In this document: positions 10,230 through 22,381 of the stretch, in pieces
How the letters are laid out: each line of letters begins with the position of its first letter
Numbering within the stretch: the stretch's first letter is position 1
Assembly: GCA_022496185.1 (NCBI GenBank)
Contig: WTXG01000101.1
Location: 1-64,000, forward strand
DNA length: 64,000 nt
Direction of reading: 5' to 3'
Origin: Multifurca ochricompacta
Taxonomy: Eukaryota > Basidiomycota > Agaricomycetes > Russulales > Russulaceae
Made by a program: the position numbers and the translations under genes
The notes under the pieces: model-generated
The model's database searches: none
What the model was told of the DNA's origin: nothing
What the model saw: only the letters and a program-made list of their open reading frames with translations

Positions 10230-11147
10230 GGCATGCTTTACTGATCTGTACATTCTTTTGATCAGTCCAAACCGTTTTACTTCAAGCTCACTGCTTCAAG
10301 ACTCCCGTTTCCCAATCACAGTCACAGTGAGCTTTGATTTCATTTGTCTCTTGCCCTTAACTGTCCACAAGGTGGTGCACTTTACGTGCCCACCTTGATC
10401 TGTCTGGCTAGTCCCTCAGGGGATTCTTGCAAGAGGTGATGAGGGACCCTAAGCGGGTGAAACACCTTGAGTTCCTCATGTGCGCTCTAAGTAAATAGTA
10501 TTCATAGTTATAGCTGGGTTTTCGTCCCATCCATAGTCTTAGTAGGCCGCTTGCCCAGAAGGCTTGGGGCTATAGGTTCAGTCAATGCTTGGCTCGATCT
10601 GTAAGCCAGGTTTAGCAACCTGCTGGTAGAGTTTAGGGTCTAGAACAAGGCATGGGTAGTCACTCCCATGACGCTTGGGCTCGATACAAGTAGGCTTGAA
10701 CTACTATAGTATTTACACAGTAGCTAGAGGGTTTTGTCTCTGGGCAGAAGTACCCACTGCTTTCATTGGGGGTTTGCCCCAACCAGAGGAAACCTAATAG
10801 TCTACTATAGTCATGGCCCCAATCATCTAGGGCTTAATCATGGACTCCACCACCAGCACTAGAGGAAGGGCTCTATACCCTTTGTCTCTAGTGGAACTTG
10901 CGGTTGGCTCCTCCATGACATGACTCCCCATCTATTTACACAATGTCCCCCTGATGTGGGCTTAGGACTTGTTGTAGATGGCGCTAGACAACCTACTATA
11001 CTACTTAGAAGTCGCACATTAGAGGCAGGACTTTCTTAAGTTCTGAAGCATAGCGCCACAGAATGGACGGGCCCTCTTCAATGAGACCTGGAAAACTGGT
11101 TCTAATTGCTCCTTGGAACCAGGATCAACCTTTTTTAAATCATCTCA
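10230..11147 (+). other. B1 long untranslated leader
   Basis: About 0.9 kb lies between the primer-binding site and the gag start, without an ORF that looks real. The B2 leader (24391-25311) is of similar length and shares blocks such as AACCGCAAGTTCCA (in the opposite orientation), so a long leader is a family trait. Confidence 0.6.
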
Positions 11148-11652
11148 ATGTCTTCCATCGTCTTCCCTCCCACCTTCAAGTTTGATAAACTTGATGGCTC
11201 CAACTGGCAGCAGTGGTCAGTGTCTTTCACTGCCCTGCTGAGGATTAATGGAATGAAGAGGCACATCACGCATGATGCCCCTGAATTCCTGAATCCCCCC
11301 AAGCCAGAGGATGGAGAAAAGGATGACGAGTATGCCAAGCGCTTCGCACAACGGTCAGAGCCCATGTACCTAGAGTGGAATAGAGTGGAGGAAGTCCTCA
11401 TGGGAGTTCTGGTGATGGTAACGTCACCAGAAACATACTCCCAAATTGCCTCTGACAGAACTTATCCTTCTGTCAATGCCAAGTATGAGCGTTTGGAATC
11501 GCTCTACGGCTCAGTAGGTAGCATGGCCACCTACAACTTGTGGTGTTCTGTGTCCTCCTTCCACTTGGAGGAGGGCAAGCCATTCAGACCCCAGTTGCAG
11601 CGTGTGTTGGATGTGAGGAGTACTCTCAAGGAAAATGGGATGGAGATCTCTG
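11148..11652 (+). CDS. B1 Gag, N-terminal part (split by B2)
   Basis: The ATG at 11148 begins MSSIVFPPTFKFDKLDGSNW, a Copia Gag N-terminus closely like those of B2 and C. It goes on through YGSVGSMATYNLW to KENGMEIS, where the B2 LTR begins at 11653. The rest of the protein resumes after the duplicated CTCTG at 25839. The frame reads into the LTR and stops at 11693, so only a truncated Gag could be made. Gag would form the particle of the retrotransposon. Confidence 0.88.
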
Positions 11653-12165
11653 TGTCAAACAATCATGCTGCTGGTTATACTGACTGTGGTTAGTAGCGGG
11701 TTAGGCTAAAAGACAAGTAGTACTTCAGAGGTTAGAAGAACTCTATACAACTATACTACTGACCTAAAAGACAAGTAGTCTACACAAGACAGTTAGTCAA
11801 AGGTAAAAGAAGAGTATAGTAAAAGGAACTTACACTTCAGAGGTTAGAAGAACTCTGAAGTGAAAGAGACGAAACAGACACCCTTATATACCCATGGGGG
11901 CCAGGGGAAATGGTCTGTGCGCACTGGGAATAAGTCCACAAGTGCCGGACAATAAACAGAGAGGGAATAAGGCCATTGGCCAAAGAGATATCACGTGCTT
12001 ACTGCGCATTACTAAAGGTATCACTAATCAGCTGAGTAAGGTGAGAAAGAAATGTAATAAAGATATCGTAAAAAGTCTGAAACTCCGGAACCTAATCTAA
12101 TCTAATCTACAGCTGAAGCGAACCTTAGATGCCTGAAGCATCTCCAGACACGTCCTGTGTCAACA
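11653..12165 (-). repeat. B2 3' LTR
   Basis: On the plus strand it begins TGTCAAACAATCATG and ends CCTGTGTCAACA. In its own (minus) orientation a TATATAAGG box starts at 11890 and a 10-bp stem (CACTTCAGAG/CTCTGAAGTG, 11862 to 11833) starts 28 nt later. Confidence 0.93.
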
Positions 12166-12430
12166 TCCCTCCATGGTGAAGGCATCGATTATTAAGATGG
12201 AATGAGTTGAATGAGCACACTGCTGTTCACAATTGAACGAACATATCGCCAGAGATCCAACTTCTCTAACTCTCAAGTGTAGAGAGAGGACCATGGTGTT
12301 CAGAGGCATATCGAGTTAGATTCTCTTATGCAAACTGAAACCACACCTCTTGCATCACTCTCGAAGTCGAGAACTTTGCTCATGGTGGGAAAGTGAAACT
12401 GGTATACAAAGTCTCCAGATTCCAGCTCTC
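12166..12430 (-). other. B2 3' untranslated part
   Basis: Non-coding sequence between the pol stop and the 3' LTR. The purine-rich stretch beside the LTR (minus strand, ending CCATGGAGGGA) is the likely polypurine tract. B1 and B4 have the same arrangement. Confidence 0.65.
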
Positions 12431-15400
12431 TCATTCCAGCACTAGTCCAAATCCAGTTACCATGTGATCAAAAGATGATCTAGGCAGAGACTTTGTAAGG
12501 CCATCTGCTAGCATCTCTCCAGTGGGAGTTTGCACCAAGTCTATCTGGTGTGATTCTACATACTCCCTAATGGCATGGTACTTTATCGGTATGTGCTTTG
12601 ATCGCCTTCCTGTGACAGGGTTTAATGCAAGGTCTACTGCACCCTTATTGTCACAGTGCAGTTGTATGGGTGAACTAACTTCATATCCCAATTCCTGCAT
12701 AAATGTCCTATACCACGCAGCCTGATTTGAGGCCTCAGCAAGGCTCATATACTCGGCTTCTGTGGTGGACTGTGCTACTGTCTTTTGCTTCCTGGAACAC
12801 CAGCTAATGGCTCCATTAGCAAGGAAAAAGACATAGCCTGAGGTGGAGTGGCGGTCCTCTTGATCTCCCCATGAGGAATCCGCAAAGCCATGAAGGCCAA
12901 CTTCACCATTCCCTCCAGAATAGCGCAACTTGTAGTCTTTAGTAGCATTTAAATAAGCTAAGACATATTTTGCTAGTCGCATGTGCTGCTGGGAAGGGTT
13001 GGAAGCAAATTGGCTAAGGCGTGCAACAGCGAAACTAATGTCAGGTCTGCTTCCAATCTGCACCCAAAGCAGAGACCCCATTAACTGCTGATACCTCTTA
13101 ATATCAGAGGTAGATGCCTGGTCTTCAAACTTGACCAGATGAACATCCATGCCAGAGGGTAGAGGAGTGTATACTGGGTTGGAATCCCCCATTCCAAACC
13201 TCTCAACTATTGAGGATACATAGGCTGTCTGGTCAATATCCAGTGTCTTGTTAGGACGGTCCCTGGTGATGTTAACTCCAAGGTATGACTGGATTTCGCC
13301 AAGATCGGTCATCTCATATCGGCTAGATAGAGAGTCCTTCAGCCATTGAATCTTCTTAGTGGAGGACCCAAGTATAGTGATGTCATCAACATATAAAATG
13401 ACAAAAAGTGAACCATCCCCCTCTTGGTGATGATACACATATACTCCTGCATCAGAGTACGTCCGAGTAAAGCTCAGTTCATTGAGAACTGCATGGAATT
13501 GCAAGTTCCATGCCCGGGAAGCTTGTTTGAGGCCATACAGAGCCTTCTGTAGCCTACAAACTTTGGACTCTTGTCCAGCAACGACAAAACCAATAGGTTG
13601 CTCCATATAAATCTCCTCATCCAGATCGCCATGTAGGAATGCCGATTTGACATCCATCTGATGGATTTCCCAATCCTCAAGCGCGGCCAACGCTAATAAC
13701 AGTCTAAGAGACTCAAATCTGGCGACTGGGGAGAAGGTTTCATCGAAGTCCACCCCCTCTATTTGGGTGAACCCTTTTGCTACAAGCCTAGCACGAAAGT
13801 GTCCATCTGCTTTCAGTTTAAAGACCCACTTTGACTTTACAGCCTTTCTACCTTCAGGAAGGTCTTCAAGGCGCCACACTTTAAGTTTTTCTAAGGCATC
13901 AATTTCATATTGACATGCCTCAAGCCAGTCACTGGCATTATCAGACTCCATTGCTTCTTTAAATGTAAGAGGATCCCTATAAGGCGATCCTGCAGCATTA
14001 AGTAGATCCATCTGACCAAGTCTGGAAGAACCTTGCACGAACTCTGCATTATCCTCGTTGTAGAAGCGAGGATTCATACGACGATTGCGATTGGGGCGTG
14101 CAGTATCCAAGTCCAAATCTTCTTGGATTGCCCTATCTCATCGTTCAGAGCGTGGACTCGTCCTCTGAAAATTAGGTTGAGGAATTCTATCTGCAATCCT
14201 TTGTGATTTTCTGATTGCCTTGGTTCTTTTGGGAGGGGAGGATGGTTCCATGATTTGCGATGGAGGGGTCTGATATATAGTCTGAGGGTGTGTGGTGTCT
14301 ACATTACGTGTGGGTGTGGTAGGCTGAGGTGGTAATTGAGGAGGTACGATGTCCTCCTGTTCCTCTTCCAGGTCTTCCTCATCTTGAGGAGCCTCAGGAA
14401 CATGTGTAGCAGTTGCTGGTGGTGGCTGGACTTGGCCACCAGGTAAAGTAAAGGAGCCACCTTCTGTAGGTTGCTCTATGGATTTATCTGCTCTGTTGTC
14501 CTTATCAGAGCGGGATGGGAAGGATCTCTCGTCAAATGTAACATCTCGTGAAGAGACGAGAGACTGGGTACGACTATCCCAAAGTGTATAGCCTTTAGAA
14601 GTAGGCTCATACCCGACAAAGACAGCTTCCCTGGCTTTGGGATCTAGTTTACGCCGCTTGCCCTCTGGAACATGATAATAGGCTTTGCATCCAAAGACCT
14701 TAAAATATGAGACATCTGGTTTGTTCCCAACCAGAAGCTCTAGCGGAGTTTTCCACTTATTGGAACGGATGGGAGTTCTGTTATATATATGACATGCTGT
14801 CTCAACAGCACACTCCCAAAAACCAAGAGACAGGCCAGCATCATGCAGCATGCTAGTGCCTTTTTCCATAATGGTTCTATTAAATCTCTCGGCCCTTCCG
14901 TTCTGTTGTGGGCTATACGGCATCGTAAGTTTATGCTCTATGCCATAATCTTCAAGCGTTGCCTTCAGCGCCTTGTTCACATACTCGCCACCACGATCTG
15001 TATGAAGACACTTGATTTTATGATTAAATTTATTTTCAAGTAATGTCTTCAGTTTATTAAAAACTGGTGTGAACAGATCTTTAGACTTCATTGGAATGAT
15101 TAAAGCATATCTGCTAAAGTCGTCCAAGAAAGTGGCAAAGTATAGATTCCCTTGTATTGAACTGCACTGCAAGGGACCTACGAGATCACTATGAAGGATC
15201 TCAAGGGGGGCTGATGCGCGCTTTGAAGATGGGGGAAATGGAAGACGATGGGACTTGCCCATTTCACAGCCATAGCATGGCTTGTCTTCCACTTGGCTTT
15301 TATTTATTTTGAGGCCTTTTACCGCCTCAGGAGCATATCTCTTTAGGGCTTCTTTAGACATGTGGCCCGTTCTTTGATGCCAGATTTCTAGTGAGGCAGA

Positions 15401-16551
15401 TGCAGATGTATGGATACTACTTAGGATGTGTTTGCCTAGTACCCAATACAATTTGCCAAACTTCCATGCTTCCGCTATAATATTGTTGCCATATTTTATT
15501 GTTGCCTTCTTATTATCAAAGAACACAGTTGCCCCTTTTTCTACTAGGGCACTGGCAGAGAGTATTTTATGTCCTCCAGGCAGGTGGAGCACATTGCTCA
15601 ATTCCAGGTCAAAACCTTGATCAGTCCTGATGACCACGGTTCCAACTCCATTTGTTTTGACTATAGAGTTGTCACCTAGTGATACTTCATGGGTGTGATC
15701 GACTTTATATGTATCGAAGTCTTCAAGGTTGGGGCTGAAATGAGCCATTGCTCCACTATCAAGCATCCAATAATCTGAGTTGATGTCCAGATTATAGGTG
15801 TGAACATAAAGGCGAATGCGAGGTGCTTCATGCACCTCCTCTATTTTGCCACTACCATTAACTACGGTGGCTATAGTGTTTACATGTTGGGCCTCAGCCC
15901 TCTTCTTGTTTCCTGCCTTGCCCTTTTTGGCATTCTCCAGGTCCTTCTTCTTCTTTGCGCAAGCGTTGGACTTGTGTCCAGGCTTTTGGCAATAGAAGCA
16001 GACCACCCCTTGTGAACCAGGGGCAGCAGCAGGAAGTGGTGATAAATTTTTTGGTTTGTTTGATTTGACAGGTGCAGCCTTAGATAGGACTGCACTACCA
16101 CTTCCCGATGGACCAGCCAGGCGACTTTCCTCATTTAGGAACCTCTGCACAAGGTCCTGAGGTGAAAGTCGCTCTGGGTCGCCAGAGGCCAGTATGGAGC
16201 CGGCAATGGCACTGTAGGAGTCAGGGAGAGCCTTCAATAAAATGAAGCTCATTTGGAGGTCATTGACCTCCATCCCGTTCTCCCTAAGGGTACTCCTGGC
16301 ATCTAGAACTCTTTGTAGTTGAGTTCTAAATGTCTGTCCTTCATCAAGACGGAAGGACACCAGGGCAAGCCACAGATTATATGTGGCCATGCTGCCTACA
16401 GAGCCATAAAGCCGTTCCAACTTATTATACTTCTCAAAAAGAGAAGGATAATCGGCATCGGAGGTTACTTGACTGTAAACCTCCTGGGTCACATTGAGAT
16501 AGAGTAGCCCAATTAACATTTCCTCTTCTCCCATCCATTCCCTAAGGATGG
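12431..16551 (-). pseudogene. B2 Gag-Pol, interrupted by one stop and by Gypsy
   Basis: Reading from 16551 down: end of Gag, zinc knuckle CFYCQKPGHKSNAC, protease DSGAMAHF, integrase zinc region (WHQRTGHM...CYGCEMGK), integrase core HSDLVGP, HTDRGGEY and QNGRAERFNRT, then a TGA at 14138. The same frame continues as reverse transcriptase (KSKWVFKLKADGHFRARLVA, ILYVDDITILG) and RNase H (FADSSWGDQEDRHSTSG, QSTTEAEYMSL) to 12431. The stop replaces an Arg codon of the B1 relative. The first codons of the long ORF ending at 14138 (16552-16669) are antisense Gypsy LTR, not Gag. The true N-terminus lies at 24184-24390. Confidence 0.92.
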
Positions 16552-17217
16552 TGTGACGGTTTGTGCAGATTCGTGACATCATTCGTGACGATAATGTAAC
16601 GTTTCCTTCTCTGTCGCGCGCGAGCGCGCGTTTTCGATTTGTGTGACTGTTCGTAACAACTTGTGACACGGGTGTGACGAGTACGTCGCACGCGCTCTGA
16701 TCTCTATTCCCTGTTCCTTCATTTTATTTTCCTTGCTGAGGGCGCAACCCCTCCTTTAGTTCTCATCCTATTCTATCTCACTCCAGGGCATAACCCCTGG
16801 AGTCCATGACTACCAGGGATACTTATTAGAACCTTCTATTTAGCTTAGATCTTCTGATGTGCCCTCTTTGATGTGCCTTCTCAAAAGCTGTATTTAAACT
16901 ACTTAGATTGTAGAGACAGACCTTAAGTCTGTTCTCTTGTATCTAATACAGGTATCTTCGACTTCACAGAAACTTGCTTGAACTCCCCAAGTTGCAGCTT
17001 GAGGGGCCTTCTCCCCCAGTAGCTCTAGTAGGGCTGATTGCCACTACTCTCGACCTCGTTTCCTGCACGCGCCTCTCCTACAGCATCGTGGGCACTTGAA
17101 ACTTGAACCTGGAATAGGTCTTCTGTATTGGACCTTGAATCTTGGACGCGCCCCGCATCTTGAGGGCTTTTGAGTCTTGAAAACGCGACCTGACGCAGCA
17201 AGTACCTGGCTGTGACA
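16552..17217 (+). repeat. Gypsy 5' LTR
   Basis: TG...CA-bounded 666-bp repeat. It contains the palindromic CGCGCGAGCGCGCG block near 16617 and several inverted pairs such as GGGCGCAACCCC and GGGCATAACCCC. The sequence following it, TTAGAACAGACTTACA, would be the primer-binding site; I could not match it to a tRNA. Confidence 0.93.
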
Positions 17218-17288
17218 TTAGAACAGACTTACAATCTTAGGAACAGAAGAACTTACCTGAAATCGCAAGGCGACGACGACGCGTCCCC

Positions 17289-18977
17289 TTGCCCGACTCC
17301 CGATCAGAAACGTCTTACTCTGCGCGAGAACCTGAGACGCCTTCGGACGACGAATCCCTTGAGTACCAGTCGCCTGACCAAAACCTAGAAGAACAATCAG
17401 TAAATCAGAACCCAGAAGAAGCCCTCTTGGCAAGCGATTTGCCAACCGAAAGCGTCACACACGATGCCGAACTAATAGACCCCGGATTCCTGCTGCTTGA
17501 GTCCCAACTGGAAGCGCGACTGGAGGAAAGCTCAGTGACTTCCGTTGACACGCACCTTACAACCGTGGCGACCTCATTCCCATTCACCCTTCCTACACGA
17601 TTAACCGATAACGTTGACCCAGAACTAAAGGGGAACGCGCGCTGGTTAGAACTCAGAGAAGAGAACGTACCCTTTAGAGGATACTGGGTTCCCTATCGCC
17701 ATACACGTCTTGCTGTCGACCTCTACCAAGGAACCTGGTACCACGTCCGCCCCAACAACCTAGGACAGATCGAGGCTATTAGAATCGCCCCCAACGAGAC
17801 CGAACTTAACGCACCTAATACAACCAGCACACCCCTAACCGAGCAAATCCTTCAGCCACTGTTTGAAGCGTTACCCCCAGTCACTAATCCTACGCCAATG
17901 ACGACCCTCCCCGAACCACAACCTAGGCAAAGACAGCGCTCGGTCAGCCCAGACGACTCAGACAAGAGACCTACCGAAATACTCGTCCCAACCAAAGAAA
18001 ACACGACCGGAGGTCGAGTCGAAGGGGTACCACCCCCGTTCTTCGATGGAAACCGGGCAACGGCCGAGGATTGGTGGACCCAGGTAGAACTTCACATCTT
18101 TCTGAATAACCATGCCACTATCATAAAGGACGAGATATCGCGAATATTGTATGTGTTGGCCCTAATCAGAGGACCAAAGGTTAGCCGATGGGTAACGGAG
18201 CAAACCAGGTGGCTAGCCAACGTCTCCCACTCCAAAATTCAAGAGCCGCACCTGTGGGAGAAATTCCGACTAATGTTCGCGGCGGCCTTTGCCGACATAG
18301 CCGCGGGACAGAAGGCACTGCAGGAGCTAGCCAACCTTAGGATGACAAATGGGAACATTGACGATTACATCGCCGATTTCCGAAGCCTCGCGGCTCGGGC
18401 AGAGCTGTACCTGGACGACCCAGCCACGTGTCAGAACTTCCAAAAGGGGTTACCACGGAAGCTTGTACAAACTATGATTACCCAGGACAGCCCCCAAACG
18501 TTTGATGAGACAGCAAACTCGGCGAGGAAACATCATGCAAATTGGATCTTTATGCAGCGCATGTTTGGAGATAAAACGCCGAGCGGCAACAGGGGCAACA
18601 ACAGAGGAAACAAATTCACGCTTCCTCGTAGACGCGACCCAAACGCGATGGATGTCGACGTCATCAAAAAGGCAGTTACCACGGAGGAGAAAGAACAGTA
18701 TAAGAAAGAGGGACGCTGCTTCGAGTGCGGACGCCGAGGGCATCTGATCCGAGATTGCCCCACCAAAGGACCTCGGCCCAGCACCAGCGCCCCGACCCGG
18801 GCCGCCACGATCACCGAAGTATCACAGACGACTGCGGCGGTACCCACCGGATCAGCTGCCTCGAAACCAGCTGTGAACATCACGGAACTCGCGGCATCTC
18901 TGAAAACCATAACCGACGACCAACGCCTCGAGTTGCAGAATCACTTTAAAGATGACGAGGATTTTTATATCGCTTGA
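17289..18977 (+). CDS. Gypsy Gag with zinc knuckle
   Basis: A 562-residue frame. It contains an acidic, proline-rich N-terminal third, then the retrotransposon Gag domain (FFDGNRATAEDWWTQVELHI, LQELANLRMTNGNIDDYIAD) and a CCHC knuckle CFECGRRGHLIRDC. It ends at 18977 and overlaps the pol frame, which lies in the -1 register; the run GATTTTTAT just before the stop could allow slippage. The frame has no ATG near its start (it opens at a TTG), so the true start may use a non-ATG codon or a spliced leader, or may have been lost. Confidence 0.88.
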   Translation: MPDSRSETSYSAREPETPSDDESLEYQSPDQNLEEQSVNQNPEEALLASDLPTESVTHDAELIDPGFLLLESQLEARLEESSVTSVDTHLTTVATSFPFTLPTRLTDNVDPELKGNARWLELREENVPFRGYWVPYRHTRLAVDLYQGTWYHVRPNNLGQIEAIRIAPNETELNAPNTTSTPLTEQILQPLFEALPPVTNPTPMTTLPEPQPRQRQRSVSPDDSDKRPTEILVPTKENTTGGRVEGVPPPFFDGNRATAEDWWTQVELHIFLNNHATIIKDEISRILYVLALIRGPKVSRWVTEQTRWLANVSHSKIQEPHLWEKFRLMFAAAFADIAAGQKALQELANLRMTNGNIDDYIADFRSLAARAELYLDDPATCQNFQKGLPRKLVQTMITQDSPQTFDETANSARKHHANWIFMQRMFGDKTPSGNRGNNRGNKFTLPRRRDPNAMDVDVIKKAVTTEEKEQYKKEGRCFECGRRGHLIRDCPTKGPRPSTSAPTRAATITEVSQTTAAVPTGSAASKPAVNITELAASLKTITDDQRLELQNHFKDDEDFYIA

Positions 18978-21900
18978 ATGATGCGGCCTTCATTCGAGCA
19001 TTAGTTTCACACCATGTATTCATTTCACCAATCCGAGCAATGAAAATATTCATCCCTTTATATGGTGTGAAAGAAATGGCCAACATAGAAGCACTTGTGG
19101 ATAGTGGTGCAACAGAAAACTTCATCAATTATAGAATAGTTATCAAGTATCGACTCCCGACCAAACGACTCGCATCCCTAAGAAGTTACGAAACGCGGAC
19201 GGAACACCCAACGCTACGCGAAATATTGATCAATATGTCGAGCTGGATGTAATCACAGACGGTAAACCCAGGCGGCATCGATTCTACATTGCATCAATTG
19301 GGACAGACCAAATGATCTTGGGATATCCATGGTTCGCCGCTAGTAATCCGCTTATAGACTGGACACAAGGACGTCTCCTACAATCCATCCAACTTAATAT
19401 ACCCGGGGAACATATTAAACGACTCAATATCGCACAAGAACTGGCAATTAAGGCGAAAGACAATCTGGAGCCCCCTGGGATCAGATAGTACCCCAGGAAT
19501 ACCACCGACATCGGAAAGTGTTCAGCGATCAAGAAGCTCAGCGGTTCCCAGAGGCCAGACCTTGGGATCATCGGATCGAACTAAAGCCAGAGGCTCCGGC
19601 AACGTTGGACTGCAAGATCTATCCCTTAGGACCCGGAGAGCAAGACGCACTAAATAAATTCCTGGAAGAACACCTACAGAAGGGGTACATCCAAGAGTCC
19701 AAGTCCCCATATGCGTCACCGTTCTTCTTTATTAAGAAAAAGGATGGGAAGCTCAGACCGGTTCAAGACTATCGCAAACTTAACGAGTGGACGATCCGAA
19801 ATACCTATCCACTGCCACTGATCCCCGAGCTCATCGATCGAGTCCGCGGCAGCACCCTGTTTACAAAGATGGACATCCGCTGGGGGTACAACAACATCCG
19901 CATAGTTCCAGAAGACTGATGGAAAGCAGCCTTTAAGACAAACCGCGGTCTATATGAACCAAACGTCATGTTCTTCGGTTTGACAAATTCCCCTGCGACC
20001 TTCCAGACAATGATGAATACTGAATTCCGCGAAGAACTTAACGAACGCGATGACTCCGGGAAGGCCTGGTTCACCGTATACATGGACGACATTCTAATCC
20101 ACACGGACCATGACATTCGCAATCACCGATCTAAAGTACATCGCATCTTAGATAAGCTGAATAACTTAGATCTTTATCTAAAACCGGAGAAGTGCGCCTT
20201 TGAACAAACACGCATAGAATATCTTGGACTGATTCTGGAGGCAAACCAAGTGCATATGGACCCAGTGAAAGTGGAAGGTGTGGCCACCTGGAGAACGCCG
20301 ACTACAGTCAAAGAAATCCGATCGTTTTTGGGTTTTTGCCAATTCTACCGTCGGTTCATCCAGGGATTTAGTAAGATCGCGGCCCCGCTAAACGCCCTCA
20401 CAAGCGCAAAGAACCCCTGGAAGTGGACGGCTACAGAGCAAAATGCATTTGATACCCTCAAACAGCGAGTTACCTCTCAACCAGTGTTAGCGCAACCTGA
20501 CTTCGATAAACCCTTCATCGTAGACGCGGACGCTTCCGGATATGCTCTAGGCGCCACCCTTAGCCAGAAGGATGACAATGACCGACTTCACCCTATCGCC
20601 TATCTGTCCAAAACCTTAGATGCAACGCAGCGCAACTGGGACATCTACGATCGTGAACTATTTGCTATCATTATTGCATTTAGATCGTGGCGTCAGTATC
20701 TTCTCGGCGCTAAACACAAAGTCCAAGTTCACACCGATCACAATAACCTACAGTATTTCAAGGCACCCCAAAAACTCAATCGAAGACAGGCCAGATGGCT
20801 CCAAGAAATTGCAGACTTCGACTTCACTCTCGAGCACGTCCCAGGAAAGCTGCATACGGTCGCCGATATGCTCTCGCGACGACCAGATGCAGATCGCAGA
20901 TTAGAAGACAACGATGAGGTCACTGTTTTACTGGCAGAATTATTCGTCAGGACATTGCAACCAGTGAAACGTCCGTTCCCTCAGACTCTTCCTGAACGAC
21001 GCAAGATCCTTCAACAATACCATGATCATATCCTGGCAGGACACCCAGGTATCGATAAAACCACGCGTGGAGTACAACGCGAGTACGAAGGCAGCGATCT
21101 CAAAGAATTCATACGCGATTACGTCAAGGGATGTGCCAAATGTCAGGAAAATAAGCCAAAGCTTACGAAGAAGGCGCCAACCTTCCCACTTGACGTACCG
21201 GCGACGTCCGGCCCATTTCAATATATAGCTATGGATCTAATTACGGATCTCCCGTCAACAGGGAAATACGACACGGTACTCACGATTGTAGATCAAGGAT
21301 GCTCCAAAGCCGCTCGGTTTATACCCTGCACCAAAGCGATTACTGGAGAGGGTATAGCTACCCTCTACTATCGCCACCTCTTTCCATTCTTTGGCATCCC
21401 ACGACGGATAATCTCGGATCGCAATCCGCGTTTCACGTCGCACTTCTCACGCACGCTTGCAAAGACTCTCAAGATCCAACAAAACTTATCTACTGCATTC
21501 CACCCACAAACCGACGGCTCCAGCGAACATATGAATCTTTGGCTGGAACAATACCTACGACTCTGGATAAGCGACGATCAGTATAGATGGCCGGAGTATC
21601 TACCATTGGCCGAGTATGTACACAACTCGTGGCCGCATGACAAAACAAAACTCTCCCCGCACACGCTACTCCACGGAATGCAATTCGACTGGAAAGGCGA
21701 GATCTTCGATACAGACGTGCCACAAGTGAACGAACGACTACAGAACCTCAGGGATGCAAGATCCAGAGCGGAAACAGCGTTCCGGACATCAACGAATCAA
21801 CCGACCCGCGTGCAATTCGACGTAGGCTCGAAGGTCTGGCTAGAGGGAAAAAACCTCAAGACGCATTTCCCCTCATCGAAATTAGCCCCTCGTCGATACG

Positions 21901-22265
21901 GCCCATTCACAATCTTGGCCTCCATTTCCCCTGTGGCTTATCGATTAGCTCTGCCAGCCCACATGAGGATTCATGATGTATTTCACATCAATCTCTTATC
22001 GCCTTACCAAGAAACTGATGCTCATGGTCCGAATTACACGAGACCCCCTCCTGAACTTATTAATCAGGAAGAGGAATATGAAATCGACGCGATCCTCAAT
22101 CACCGGACTTATGGCCGATCAAGAAAGCTTCAATACCTGGTCAGCTGGAAAGGCTACCCAGCCAGCGACAACGCGTGGGTTGATGAGGCCAACTGCAACG
22201 CGCCGGACCTTCTCAAGTCCTATTACACCTCACTAGCAAGGCGCCAGGGTCGGCACCAACCTTAA
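18974..22265 (+). pseudogene. Gypsy Pol with chromodomain, broken by frameshifts and a stop
   Basis: The protease (ALVDSGATENFIN) is near 19100. A 1-base shift near 19180 and another near 19477 are needed to keep the frame into MILGYPWFAASNPLIDWTQG and then KVFSDQEAQRFPEA. The RT follows (FFIKKKDGKLRPVQDYRKLN), with a TGA at 19918 and its core VYMDDILIH at about 20080. RNase H (VDADASGYALGATLSQ), the integrase (AMDLITDLP, ISDRNPRFTSHF, HPQTDGSSEHMN: D, D and E present) and a C-terminal chromodomain (YLVSWKGYPASDNAWVDE) end at 22263. The three lesions make it unable to produce a full Pol despite very similar LTRs. Confidence 0.93.
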
Positions 22266-22381
22266 GAGGGGGAAATTTTTGCCTGAATTTTGCTGATCTG
22301 AACCATAGCCTGCTACCTTTCCCACTAATTCCCATCCTGGCCCGCATTAGGCGAACAACTCGTCTCTTTCAGACAAGAAAG

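Noticed and set aside
11894..12100. Small plus-strand ORF repeated at 25567-25773
   Set aside because: Both copies lie in the B2 LTRs, so the conservation is that of the LTR, not of a protein.
14138..16669. An 843-residue ORF with a novel Arg-rich N-terminus
   Set aside because: Its first 40 or so codons are antisense Gypsy LTR; the real Gag start of B2 is at 24390 on the other side of the Gypsy.
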